A stretch of 41,687 bases of DNA from JAMOAW01 sp039908535 (lineage in GTDB: Bacteria > Pseudomonadota > Magnetococcia > Magnetococcales > JADFZT01). The notes below the pieces were generated by a model. That model ran no database searches. It saw only the letters and a list, made by a program, of their open reading frames with translations, and was not told where the DNA came from. Both the position numbers and the translations under genes were made by a program. Positions 25,918 to 33,964 of this stretch are shown here, piece by piece (the stretch's first letter is position 1; each line of letters opens with the position of its first letter). The stretch spans positions 1-41,687 of the forward strand of contig JAMOAW010000041.1 in NCBI GenBank assembly GCA_039908535.1. The letters run 5' to 3'.

Positions 25918-26414
25918 CCGCTTGGAATTTAATCATCGTTCTTTGTTTCTCTGTTCTTTATATGGGCATTGCCTTGGTTTATGTTCAACTGCGTCGATTA
26001 AGAGACGAGATGCGCTTGCGCACGTTGGAGCCAAAAAAAGAAGAGGTGGAGGTGGAGGAGTTTGGCAGTCGTCAGTGTGCCGAGACGATTTTACGCCGTT
26101 TGACCAGTACCGAAGAGCGTTTGAACAATACGTTACAAGCAATAGAAGCACACCTTCAACCGGAATTAGAGGCCATTCGGGTCGATTTGGGATCTTTAAG
26201 CCGTCATACACAGCAATCCGTGAATATTCATCATGTGGAGGCACCTATTCAGGCCTCTTCGACACAAGGGAACAAGGTCGATGCCTATCGTGAGGCGCGT
26301 TTGTTGCTGAGCAATGGGGTGGATGAGGATCGGGTTGTGGATGAAACGGGGTTGACCGTTGAGGAGGTCAGTCTTCTCAAACGGATGTCTTCCCGTAAAG
26401 AGGTTGAGAGTTGA
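25914..26414 (+). CDS. DUF2802 membrane-anchored protein of the flagellar operon
   Basis: A 166-residue protein with one N-terminal membrane helix (about 5-27), a basic and acidic linker, a coiled-coil-like middle (about 58-105), and a C-terminal DUF2802-type segment YREARLLLSNGVDEDRVVDETGLTVEEVSLLKRM. DUF2802 proteins are common in flagellar clusters of proteobacteria; the function is unknown. It overlaps the fliA stop by 4 bases, so it is translationally coupled. Confidence 0.8.
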   Translation: MTAWNLIIVLCFSVLYMGIALVYVQLRRLRDEMRLRTLEPKKEEVEVEEFGSRQCAETILRRLTSTEERLNNTLQAIEAHLQPELEAIRVDLGSLSRHTQQSVNIHHVEAPIQASSTQGNKVDAYREARLLLSNGVDEDRVVDETGLTVEEVSLLKRMSSRKEVES

Positions 26415-26444
26415 TAGATTCATAATCAAGATTTTGGTGGATGG

Positions 26445-26528
26445 ATAACCGCCCCCCAAGCCCCCCCCTCCATTTTTTTGGGGAGTTTGGGGGAGTTATC
26501 CCCAGGATTTTGTCTTTGATTTTTTTGC
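26445..26528 (-). repeat. Modular hairpin repeat, copy 8 (degenerate)
   Basis: A degenerate minus-orientation copy with AACCGCCCCCCAAGC, CCCCCCTCC, GGGGAGTTTGGGGGAGTTATCCCCAGG and the T-rich GATTTTTTTGC tail. The GAACAT end is lost. It lies in the fliK-like leader. Confidence 0.65.
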
Positions 26529-26539
26529 AAAGAGGTTTC

Positions 26540-26564
26540 AGGCACATTCAACGTGCCTATTTTT
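26540..26564 (+). terminator. Intrinsic terminator/attenuator in the fliK-like leader
   Basis: Stem AGGCAC (26540-26545) / GTGCCT (26553-26558) with loop ATTCAAC, then ATTTTTG. It lies 17 bases before the fliK-like start, so it would end upstream transcription or attenuate into fliK. Confidence 0.55.
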
Positions 26565-26580
26565 GTCTCTGGAGGCGGAA

Positions 26581-27769
26581 ATGATTGTTTCAGGTGTTTT
26601 ACTTCCCCCCGGTGAAGCCCCTTCTGTCAAGCCTGAACTGACCCACAATCTGGTTATTGGGGATCGGTTTATGGCTCGAGTGGCGCAAATGGGCGATAAT
26701 GGTCGCGGCGTTTTTCGTTTTCAGGATGGCAGCACTTTTTCATTTTCGAATGGGGACAGAGGGTTGATGGTTGGGGAGCGGGTTGCTTTGGAGGTAGTCC
26801 GTTTGACTCCTGAAATAGCCTTTCGTATGACGGCGAGCCAAGGGAGTGTGGCGGCCAGTTTGGCGGCCTCTGCCGAACAGAGTTTGGTGCGCGCTCCCGA
26901 TGTTTTTGCTAAAATTCTCTCGTTAGCCGGTTTTTCACTCCCAGCGGAGAGTTCTTCTTTGGGTGTTCCTTCTGGTGGCGTCAATCAAACCAGTTTGGAA
27001 ACCATTCTTCAGGCCTTGCGCCAGTCGTTTGCTCCGCCAGGGGAGGCTCCTTTTGTGTTGACCGAGAAAGGGGAGAGTTTGGCGAGTTTATTGCAAAAAA
27101 TGCTTCCCAATATCTCTGGAGAGTCTTTATTAAAAGGGGATTGGTCCAGTTTGGTACAATTATTGGAGCGGGGATCACGGGATCAGATTGCCGAGGTGAT
27201 CAAACATCTTAAGTTGGCGACTGCCAATCTAAGGTGGTCGGCGGACGAAGAGACGGTGGTCAAGTCTGGGCATGAAAATCCTGCGGCGGAAATTGCGGCG
27301 GCCAAAGGGGCGTTGCATCGTTTGGGGGAGTTGTTGGCCATGCAGGAGGTGTTGCCCAAGAGTGTAACGCCAGATGGCCATCTATTTTTGGGCTACCGGG
27401 TGTTTTGGTTTGCCGAGGGGGGGATGGGGGAGGCAATGTGGGTCCGGGAGCGTCAGAAGGGGGGGGGGGCGCGCGGGGGAGGGGGAGGAGGGGGTGACCA
27501 CGTTGTTGCTCTCTTTAAACATGACCCGTTTGGGATCGGTGCAGGCGCGGATTTCGTTTGGTGAAAAGCGTTTATTGGTGGGGATTGTCGCCAGTGAGAA
27601 TGAGGCTTTGGCGGCGTTGCGTGGTCAAATTGGGCAGTTACGGCAGGGTTTATTGGCCGAGGGGTTGCCCTTGCACGCGTTAGAGTTGGCGCACATGGGG
27701 CGTGAGCAGATGCGTCAGGAGCGGCAGGGGATGTTGGGTCTAGGTGCTGGATTTTCGGCTTCGGTTTGA
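26581..27769 (+). pseudogene. fliK: FliK-like hook-length control protein, frame broken in a run of 11 G
   Basis: The first frame (start ATG 26581, GGAGG at 26571-26575) runs to 27564, and the second from about 27460 to 27769. Removing one G from the 11-G run at 27459-27469 joins them into one protein of about 395 residues. The restored C-terminal part, LNMTRLGSVQARISFGEKRL...LRGQIGQLRQGLLAEGLPL, has the Flg_hook (FliK C-terminal) pattern; the N-terminal part is low in conserved motifs, as in other FliK proteins. The neighbour downstream is an FlhB C-terminal-like gene, and FliK acts on FlhB. It may be phase variable, a pseudogene, or a sequencing error. Confidence 0.75.
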
Positions 27770-27772
27770 TTC

Positions 27773-28066
27773 ATGAATGATGAATTGAAAAAAAAATCTG
27801 AACAGAAACGTCGCCAAGCCGTTGCTTTGCGCTATCGGCGCAGCACCGATAAAGCCCCCCGTGTGACCGCCTCTGGTCAAGGTCGCATAGCCGATATGAT
27901 TCTCAAACGCGCTAAAGAGTCTGGCGTTCCCCTGATGGAAGATCCCGACCTCGTTGCCATTTTAGGAAAAGTACCCGTTGGCGACACCATTCCAGCCGAG
28001 TTGTATAAGGCGGTGGCAGAGGTGTTGGCTTATATTTATCGGGTTAATCGATCTTTTAAGGGGTGA
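27773..28066 (+). CDS. FlhB C-terminal-domain-like protein (EscU/YscU/HrpU family)
   Basis: A 97-residue stand-alone homologue of the cytosolic domain of FlhB, like those that follow fliK in other genomes. Visible: AVALRYRRSTDKAPRVTASGQGRIADMILKRAKESGVPLMEDPDLV and a C-terminal Leu/Ala-rich helix. The NPTH autocleavage motif of FlhB is absent; the equivalent position reads into ALRY. Such proteins have been proposed to complement or regulate export switching. It starts 3 bases after the fliK-like stop, so they are coupled. Confidence 0.85.
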   Translation: MNDELKKKSEQKRRQAVALRYRRSTDKAPRVTASGQGRIADMILKRAKESGVPLMEDPDLVAILGKVPVGDTIPAELYKAVAEVLAYIYRVNRSFKG

Positions 28067-28114
28067 GGATGCACGGGTATGCTGTTTGCGTATAGCAGCA
28101 CTTCTCTCATTTTG

Positions 28115-28260
28115 ATGTGTTGGAAAAATAAAATCAAGACCTTGGGGGGCGGAGAGCCGCCCCTCTTTGTTTTTTAATTCTTAAAAAAAAAGAGGGGGTC
28201 TGGGGGATTCATCCCCCAGGGTTTTGATTTTGATTTTTTTGTCCACCGGGCATCCTGTTT
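28115..28260 (-). repeat. Modular hairpin repeat, copy 9 (full length, minus orientation)
   Basis: Full-length copy with ATGTGTTGG/AAAATAAAATCAAGACC, GGGGGGCGG hairpin, A-rich tract, GAGGGGGTCTGGGGGATTCATCCCCCAG and GGGCATCCTGTTT. It lies 97 bases upstream of the FMN-reductase start, in the same orientation relative to the gene as most copies. The rest of the 28067-28356 gap shows no gene. Confidence 0.85.
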
Positions 28261-28356
28261 ATAATCATGGTTGCACATCCTGCTGGTTAATGAGATAATC
28301 CAATGTAGATATGGAATAAGTTTGTGTTTATGTGCAAGGCAATGAGGATATTTTAA

Positions 28357-29889
28357 ATGAAACCGAAGATTTTAGCACTCAGTGCAAGTCTAAGAAACGG
28401 TCGTTGGGCTGATGGTGTGCAAAATCTGCTGGATGAGATTCGTCAACTATCTGACAAAAATGAGCTTCTCCATTTTATTGAAAAACAGGGCCAAATTCAT
28501 GTAGAACATTTCCTGGATGCGGGACGTAAAGAGGGGCTTCCCTTTGATGAAATTTATAAAAAATTACGAAAATTAGCTGGAAACAAAGGATTATGCAACT
28601 CTGAGATCGGGATGGTTGTCGCGCTTTGGGCCGCTTATCAAAAAGATTGTGAAATTGATTATCTGCCTTTGTCTCATTATTTCACTCCGGACGGAAAACA
28701 AAGAAATTTAGATGAATTAGGGCAAAGAGTGCAGGCTGCTGATGCCCTGCTCTTTTGCTCGCCGGTTTACTTTGGTGACCGCAGCTCTCTAGCCGCTGAT
28801 TTTATCGAATTTATCCGCTCTCATGCACAACTTCGCCAGTCACTCTCTGGAAAACCCGTTGGCGGAATTGCCGTAGGAGCTAAGAGAAATGGTGGGCAGG
28901 AGACCACACTCATCTATCAATTATTGGATATGCTGGCTTTGGGTATGCTGGGTTTAGGAAATGATTCGGAATCCACATCACAATATGGCGGCACCATTCA
29001 TGCTGGAGACGTTGGCACAGCCGCAAAAGATGAATATGGTCTCAATACCGCTATGGGTATGGGACGACGTTTGGCACAAGTGTTAAAACTCTCCTTCAAC
29101 GCGGATCCAAGCCGTCTGAAAAAACCTGTGCGGGTGTTGTTTTTGCGACTTCAAGATCAACATGACTATGCAAAACAAAAAATTCAGCAGTTGGTACAGG
29201 ATGCTGGTGAGGCCATTGAGGCCACTATTTTAGAAACCATTGATGGGGATATCTCCAGATGTATTGCCTGTGATATTTGCCCAATTCGGGTCGGTCCTGA
29301 CGCCGAATACCGCTGCATCATTACGCGCAAGTCTGATCAATTTGTCCAATTTCATGAACAGTTGATGGATTATGACCTCATCGTACCGGTCGTCTATTCT
29401 CCAATCTCCAGAGTCGGCCTGGTAAGCAATTATCAGCACTTCATTGAAAGGGGTCGATATTTGCGCCGAGGGGACTATCTATGGTCAAACATCCCGATCA
29501 TGCCGCTTATTCTGGAAGAGATTGGTGCCCAAGAGAACCTGCATATTCGTATACTCACCTCCTTTATTCGTCACCACACCATTATGCTGCGCGCCAATAT
29601 TGGTTATATTCACAACAATGTTTTACTTAACGCAGAAGAGTTGCTTGAATATTGGCGTTTTGTATTGGATCAGACAAAACGTCTTACCGTTGGCCGTTTA
29701 GATCAAGAGGTCTCGGAACGTGGGGACCAACACTATAGACCAGTCGGATACATTATGAGTGCCGCTAAGGACAAAGAGCTCTCTGTTCAGGAACGGCGAG
29801 AGGTTCTGAACAGGGATCGAGAACAACGTCATCGTCTAGATGCCCAACATCGACTCTGCCCAAAAGATGGGGATAGGTCCACGCTGTGA
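28357..29889 (+). CDS. Two-domain NAD(P)H-dependent FMN reductase-like protein
   Basis: A 510-residue protein that looks like a tandem of two flavodoxin-fold NADPH-dependent FMN reductase domains. Domain 1 (about 3-235) has LALSASLRNGRW, ADALLFCSPVYFGDRSSL and VGGIAVGAKRNGGQET. Domain 2 (about 257-470) has CIACDICPI (C302, C305, C308) and LIVPVVYSPISRVGLVSNYQHFIER. Each would bind FMN; the cysteines may form a small redox site. A fusion of two such domains is uncommon in my experience. GTG of the next gene overlaps its stop by 4 bases, starting a tightly packed operon. Confidence 0.75.
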   Translation: MKPKILALSASLRNGRWADGVQNLLDEIRQLSDKNELLHFIEKQGQIHVEHFLDAGRKEGLPFDEIYKKLRKLAGNKGLCNSEIGMVVALWAAYQKDCEIDYLPLSHYFTPDGKQRNLDELGQRVQAADALLFCSPVYFGDRSSLAADFIEFIRSHAQLRQSLSGKPVGGIAVGAKRNGGQETTLIYQLLDMLALGMLGLGNDSESTSQYGGTIHAGDVGTAAKDEYGLNTAMGMGRRLAQVLKLSFNADPSRLKKPVRVLFLRLQDQHDYAKQKIQQLVQDAGEAIEATILETIDGDISRCIACDICPIRVGPDAEYRCIITRKSDQFVQFHEQLMDYDLIVPVVYSPISRVGLVSNYQHFIERGRYLRRGDYLWSNIPIMPLILEEIGAQENLHIRILTSFIRHHTIMLRANIGYIHNNVLLNAEELLEYWRFVLDQTKRLTVGRLDQEVSERGDQHYRPVGYIMSAAKDKELSVQERREVLNRDREQRHRLDAQHRLCPKDGDRSTL

Positions 29890-30986
29890 AAATTTTGGGT
29901 GTTCGTCTTGGTTCGGTGAGACTCCCTTTATCCAGCTCATATGAGTTGGCTTTTGCGACTGTTCATGCAATAGATGTCTTGCTGGTCTGGTTATCCCTTG
30001 AAGATGGGCGGATCGGATTGGGCGAGACCGTTCCATTGCCTGGCTATTCAGATGAGACAGCCCAGAGTATCATCGCCGATCTGACCCGCACCTTACCCTT
30101 GATCGTCGGAATGCAGACGGATGATCTTGCAACATATTTTCGTGTTCAATTGCCACACTCTCCCTTTGCTGTTTCTGCCGTATTGACAGCCAAAGAGTTT
30201 GCCCTGGAAGAGGTTAAACTACCGAAACACGCTAAAATTCCGCTGGTGGCACCGATTTCTACGGGTACGGATCTGCAAAGTTCCCTCGCTCATGCCAAGG
30301 CTCTGTATGATCAGGGATATCGAACAATAAAATTGAAGGTGGGTCGAGACATTGAGGCAGATTGCCGATATCTTTTGTTTTTGCTTGAAGAACTTCCCAA
30401 AGAGATGCTCATGCGTTTGGATGCGAATCAGGGGTACTCGGTTGTTCAGGCACAAAAACTATCGACAATCCTTGCAAAACATCCTAAAAATCATCGTGTT
30501 GAATGTTTTGAGCAACCACTTGGCATTAAAATGTGGGAAGAGTTCCATGGACTGACCAAGGAATTTCCGACGGTTCCTTTTATGTTGGATGAATCCATCA
30601 TCCAAGATGAAGATGTCGACAGGGCCGCACAGGTGGGTGCCCGTTTGATTAAATTAAAGCTATTTAAGCATCGAAGTCTCAACGAGGTGGTTCGTTTGGC
30701 AGAAAAAGCCAAGAGATTTGGTATGCAGATCATTTTTGGCAATGGTGTTGCCACAGATGTGGGAAACTTAGCGGAAATGGTTGCTTTTCAACAGGAAGGG
30801 TTGTTTTATGGTGCCTTTGAGGGGAATGGTTTTAGTAAATTAAAACAATCCCTTCTGCAAGAGCCCCCAACTGTGGTGGAGGGTCATCTGTATTGGCAGC
30901 AATCAGGAAACAATCCTTGGACACTGAACAAAACCGGTATGGCTATTAAACCTATTCTTAGCGCAGGGAAAGGTCAATGGGACTAA
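29886..30986 (+). CDS. Enolase-superfamily enzyme (muconate-cycloisomerase/epimerase-like)
   Basis: A 366-residue member of the enolase superfamily. The N-terminal capping domain (about 1-115) and barrel residues are clear: K149-x-K151, metal ligands D179 (RLDAN), E209 (FEQPL) and D235 (MLDES), and K256-x-K258, the pattern of the muconate lactonizing enzyme subgroup that includes dipeptide epimerases and o-succinylbenzoate synthase. This gives proton abstraction next to a carboxylate; the substrate is unknown. It overlaps both neighbours (4 and 10 bases), so it acts in the same pathway as them. Confidence 0.8.
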   Translation: MKILGVRLGSVRLPLSSSYELAFATVHAIDVLLVWLSLEDGRIGLGETVPLPGYSDETAQSIIADLTRTLPLIVGMQTDDLATYFRVQLPHSPFAVSAVLTAKEFALEEVKLPKHAKIPLVAPISTGTDLQSSLAHAKALYDQGYRTIKLKVGRDIEADCRYLLFLLEELPKEMLMRLDANQGYSVVQAQKLSTILAKHPKNHRVECFEQPLGIKMWEEFHGLTKEFPTVPFMLDESIIQDEDVDRAAQVGARLIKLKLFKHRSLNEVVRLAEKAKRFGMQIIFGNGVATDVGNLAEMVAFQQEGLFYGAFEGNGFSKLKQSLLQEPPTVVEGHLYWQQSGNNPWTLNKTGMAIKPILSAGKGQWD

Positions 30987-31618
30987 CCAAAAAGCACTCT
31001 CCTATTGTGGTTTTTGCTCCACACACGGACGATGGTGAAATTGGCTGTGGGGGGTTTATATCTAAATGCATTGAAGAGGGGTTTGAACTTTACTATGTGG
31101 CCTTTTCCAGTGCCCAAATTTCTTTGCCTCCTGGAGAACCAAAAGATACTTTGATCAAGGAGGTTAAAAAGGCAACCGCTGTATTGGGGTTGCCTCCTGA
31201 CAATTTGATTTTATACGAATTTCCCACCCGGAGTTTCCCAGCCCATCGGCAAGAGATCCTGGACAAGATGATTGCGATCCGTTCTTCAATCAATCCCTCG
31301 CTTATTTTGGCCCCAGCCTTGACCGACATTCACCAAGATCATGCGACAGTCGCTATGGAGGCTCTGCGTTGTTTTAAAAAACAATCTATCCTTTGTTATG
31401 AAGAGCCATGGAATAATATTAAATTTTCTACACACTGCTTTATTACCTTGGAAGAGCGCCATATACAAAAAAAAATTGATGCTCTGAGTTGCTATAAATC
31501 ACAACAAAAGCGAACCTATTTGACCAGTGCGGCTATTCGTTCGCTGGCCATTACCCGAGGAACACAATTAGAAGGTGGTTATGCCGAAGCCTTCGAAGTT
31601 GTTCGTTGGATGCTGTAA
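30977..31618 (+). CDS. PIG-L family deacetylase
   Basis: A 213-residue zinc-dependent LmbE/PIG-L hydrolase. The metal motif APHTDDGEIGCGG holds H16, D18 and D19, and the later TDIHQDH (about 116-122) completes the site. Family members remove N-acetyl groups from GlcNAc-type sugars, as in mycothiol, bacillithiol and glycan-lipid pathways. Here it sits between the enolase-superfamily gene (10-base overlap) and an ATP-grasp ligase, so an amino sugar or conjugate is the likely substrate. Confidence 0.88.
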   Translation: MGLTKKHSPIVVFAPHTDDGEIGCGGFISKCIEEGFELYYVAFSSAQISLPPGEPKDTLIKEVKKATAVLGLPPDNLILYEFPTRSFPAHRQEILDKMIAIRSSINPSLILAPALTDIHQDHATVAMEALRCFKKQSILCYEEPWNNIKFSTHCFITLEERHIQKKIDALSCYKSQQKRTYLTSAAIRSLAITRGTQLEGGYAEAFEVVRWML

Positions 31619-31640
31619 GAGAAAAAAAGGAGTATAAAAG

Positions 31641-32690
31641 ATGCGTGAATTGCGCCCAATCACCATTTTAGTCACCGCTGTGGGATGTCCTGGGGCTTCC
31701 ACATTATTGCGTTATCTTGCGAATATAACAGAGAGATCGATTCGTCTTGTCGGCGTTGATGCCAGCAGAGAGTCTTTTGGTCGTTTTTTTGTCAGTATGT
31801 TTCAGCAAGTACCTTTGGCAAACGATCCCAGCTATATAGAGGTTCTGTTGGCCTTCGCCGTCGAACAAAATGTGGATTGTATTTTGATTCCATCGAGTTA
31901 TGAGGTAGAGGTGATTTCTGCCAAACGTGAACAATTTGAGGCACATGGCATTAAAGTTTTAGTCTCCTCACCTGAAGCGTTAAAAAAAGCCAACAATAAA
32001 CGGTTGCTGTATGAACTTTTTCGTGAAGATCCCCTTGTCAAGGTTCCACAATTTCGAGTGGTAGCGACGCTGGATGATTTTGTAAAGGGGTGCCAGGAGA
32101 TGGGGTATCCTGAACAAAAACTTTGTTTTAAGCCCCCCTTTTCTAAAGGAAGCCGTGGATTTCGCTATCTGGCCTCGGGTATTAGCCGAGCAGATCTTCT
32201 ATTAAATTATAAACCTGACAGCAAGATCATTACCTTAGACGAGATGGTGGATATTTTCTCCAAGGAGGAGCGGTTTCCAGAGTTATTGTTAATGGAGACC
32301 GCGCAAGGAGAAGAGATTGACAGTATGGTTTTGGCTTTTGAGGGTGACCCCTTGATCATCACCCACAAAACCCGTGAACAAGAACGTGGGGGAGTTATCA
32401 CCCTGGGTGGACATTGCCAACGTCCCGAAATTGATCACATTATCCAAGCAATATTAGCGAAAATTCCCCTCTCTTATAATGTCGGTATTCAATTTAAGGG
32501 CGGGGTTTTAATGGAAATCAATCCGAGGCTCTCCACATTTCTCTATACGGATACCTGGAATGAACCCTATTTTGCCGTAAAAATGGCTTTGGGCGAATAC
32601 ACTCCAGAGCAAGTGCGCATGCTTAGAGAAAAAGTGCCTGCCAACTTGCGTATGATTCGCTATTTTGACCAACATTTTTTCACACTCTAA
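31641..32690 (+). CDS. ATP-grasp carbamoyl-phosphate-synthase-like ligase
   Basis: A 349-residue ATP-grasp protein. The N-terminal pre-ATP-grasp Rossmann part has ILVTAVGCPGASTLLRYL; the glycine-rich loop is KPPFSKGSRGF (about 167-178); the metal-binding part is LMEINPRLSTFLY. ATP-grasp enzymes join a carboxylate to an amine through an acyl phosphate. In this operon it may attach an amino acid or other acid to a sugar amine freed by the PIG-L enzyme; this is inference. AGGAG at 31628-31632 precedes the ATG. Confidence 0.8.
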   Translation: MRELRPITILVTAVGCPGASTLLRYLANITERSIRLVGVDASRESFGRFFVSMFQQVPLANDPSYIEVLLAFAVEQNVDCILIPSSYEVEVISAKREQFEAHGIKVLVSSPEALKKANNKRLLYELFREDPLVKVPQFRVVATLDDFVKGCQEMGYPEQKLCFKPPFSKGSRGFRYLASGISRADLLLNYKPDSKIITLDEMVDIFSKEERFPELLLMETAQGEEIDSMVLAFEGDPLIITHKTREQERGGVITLGGHCQRPEIDHIIQAILAKIPLSYNVGIQFKGGVLMEINPRLSTFLYTDTWNEPYFAVKMALGEYTPEQVRMLREKVPANLRMIRYFDQHFFTL

Positions 32691-32703
32691 TCGATTCATC
32701 AAG

Positions 32704-33756
32704 ATGGTTAACTCAACAGCACATATCGAAGGTTCTTCTGTTCTTATAACAGTCGTCATTCCTACTCTGAACGAAGAGAGGTTTATCGGAAGGGCTCTTG
32801 ACTCCCTTATAAACCAAACCATATCCGATAAAGGTATCGAAATTTTAGTGGTCGACGGTTACAGTACCGATAAAACGCGAGAAATTGTCGCAGAATACGC
32901 CAAAAAATATTCGCACATAAAATTATTGGATAATCCAGAAAAAAAGACGCCGTATGCCTTTAATATTGGAATCAAAAACGCCCATCCGCAAAGCCAATAT
33001 ATTACCTTTTTAAACGGGCATGGCAGTTATGAAGAGACGAGATTTGAAAAACTATTGAATGGTATGGAAACATATCATGCCAAAGCCGCTGGTGGACGGA
33101 GTGTTGCCATAAACCGCGATAAAACTCCTTTGGGACGTTGTATCGCTTTGGCCCTGGCCTCTCGTTTTGGAACTGGGGGGGGGTTCCGGGTTGCAACGGA
33201 TAAGCCAAAGATCGTAGATACGGCCTCTGGGTGCATTTATGATTTAGAATTCCTTAAAAAGGTTGGTCTATTCAATACCAACCTGATATCTCATCAAGAT
33301 TTCGAACTCAATAAAAGAGTCCGAAATCTTGGGGGTAAAATTATCTTGATTCCTGATGTATGCACCACTTATTATTCAAGAAGTGATTTTGTCTCTTTTG
33401 TAAAACACAACTTTCGAAACGGTTTTTGGATTATCGCACCATTTAGATATACAAACGTACTCACTTTTTCAATTCGTCATCTTGTTCCGTTTATTTTCGT
33501 TCTGAGCTTGTTACTTTTACCGGCACTTGCATTTTTTTCTAGTTATTTTATGATTGTGTTTTATGCTATCCTTGTATTATATAGTATTTTCAATATCGTC
33601 TTTTCCATCAAAACTTTATTTGATGAAAAAAATATTAAACTTTTTTTTCATATGTTTGTTGTGTTTGCAACATTGCATTTGACATTTGGATTGGGTTCTC
33701 TGTTTGGTTTATTGGATCTCATGTTGGCCGTTTTGCTGGGACGAGTGGTCAAATAG
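32704..33756 (+). CDS. Family 2 glycosyltransferase with C-terminal membrane helices
   Basis: A 350-residue GT-A glycosyltransferase similar to ExoA-type enzymes. Visible: ITVVIPTLNEERFIGRALDSL, EILVVDGYSTDKTREI, then FLNGHGSYEE where a DxD/DxH-type metal motif is expected, and a set of hydrophobic helices in the last 120 residues. The Asp of that motif is Asn here. Start ATG 32704 follows the ATP-grasp stop by 13 bases; a TTG at 32665 is in frame but inside that gene. It probably acts at the inner membrane on a lipid-linked acceptor. Confidence 0.85.
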   Translation: MVNSTAHIEGSSVLITVVIPTLNEERFIGRALDSLINQTISDKGIEILVVDGYSTDKTREIVAEYAKKYSHIKLLDNPEKKTPYAFNIGIKNAHPQSQYITFLNGHGSYEETRFEKLLNGMETYHAKAAGGRSVAINRDKTPLGRCIALALASRFGTGGGFRVATDKPKIVDTASGCIYDLEFLKKVGLFNTNLISHQDFELNKRVRNLGGKIILIPDVCTTYYSRSDFVSFVKHNFRNGFWIIAPFRYTNVLTFSIRHLVPFIFVLSLLLLPALAFFSSYFMIVFYAILVLYSIFNIVFSIKTLFDEKNIKLFFHMFVVFATLHLTFGLGSLFGLLDLMLAVLLGRVVK

Positions 33757-33784
33757 TTTAACTAAAAGTTAATTTTTTTAATTT

Positions 33785-33934
33785 AAAAAAAAAGAGGGGG
33801 TCTGGGGGATTCATCCCCAGGGTTTTGATTTTATGTATCGGAAAAATAAAAATCAAGACCTTGGGGAGCGGAGAACCGCCCCCCAATCCCCCCACCCTTT
33901 TCTTTTAATTTTTTGCCCGCAGGGCATTATGTTT
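33785..33934 (-). repeat. Modular hairpin repeat, copies 10a and 10b
   Basis: Two partial copies joined: GAGGGGGTCTGGGGGATTCATCCCCAG and TTTTGATTT (33785-33833), then ATGTATCGG...TCAAGACCTTGGGG(A)GCGGAG/CCGCCCCCC, CCCCCCACCC and GCCCGCAGGGC/ATTATG (33834-33934). The GAACAT-type end lies 31 bases upstream of the radical SAM start codon. Confidence 0.85.
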
Positions 33935-33964
33935 TTAAAATAAAATTTTAAGGATTTGAATTCT

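Noticed and set aside
25922..26293. Overlapping plus-strand frame within the DUF2802 gene
   Set aside because: Shadow of the real frame; it lacks a ribosome binding site and conserved motifs.
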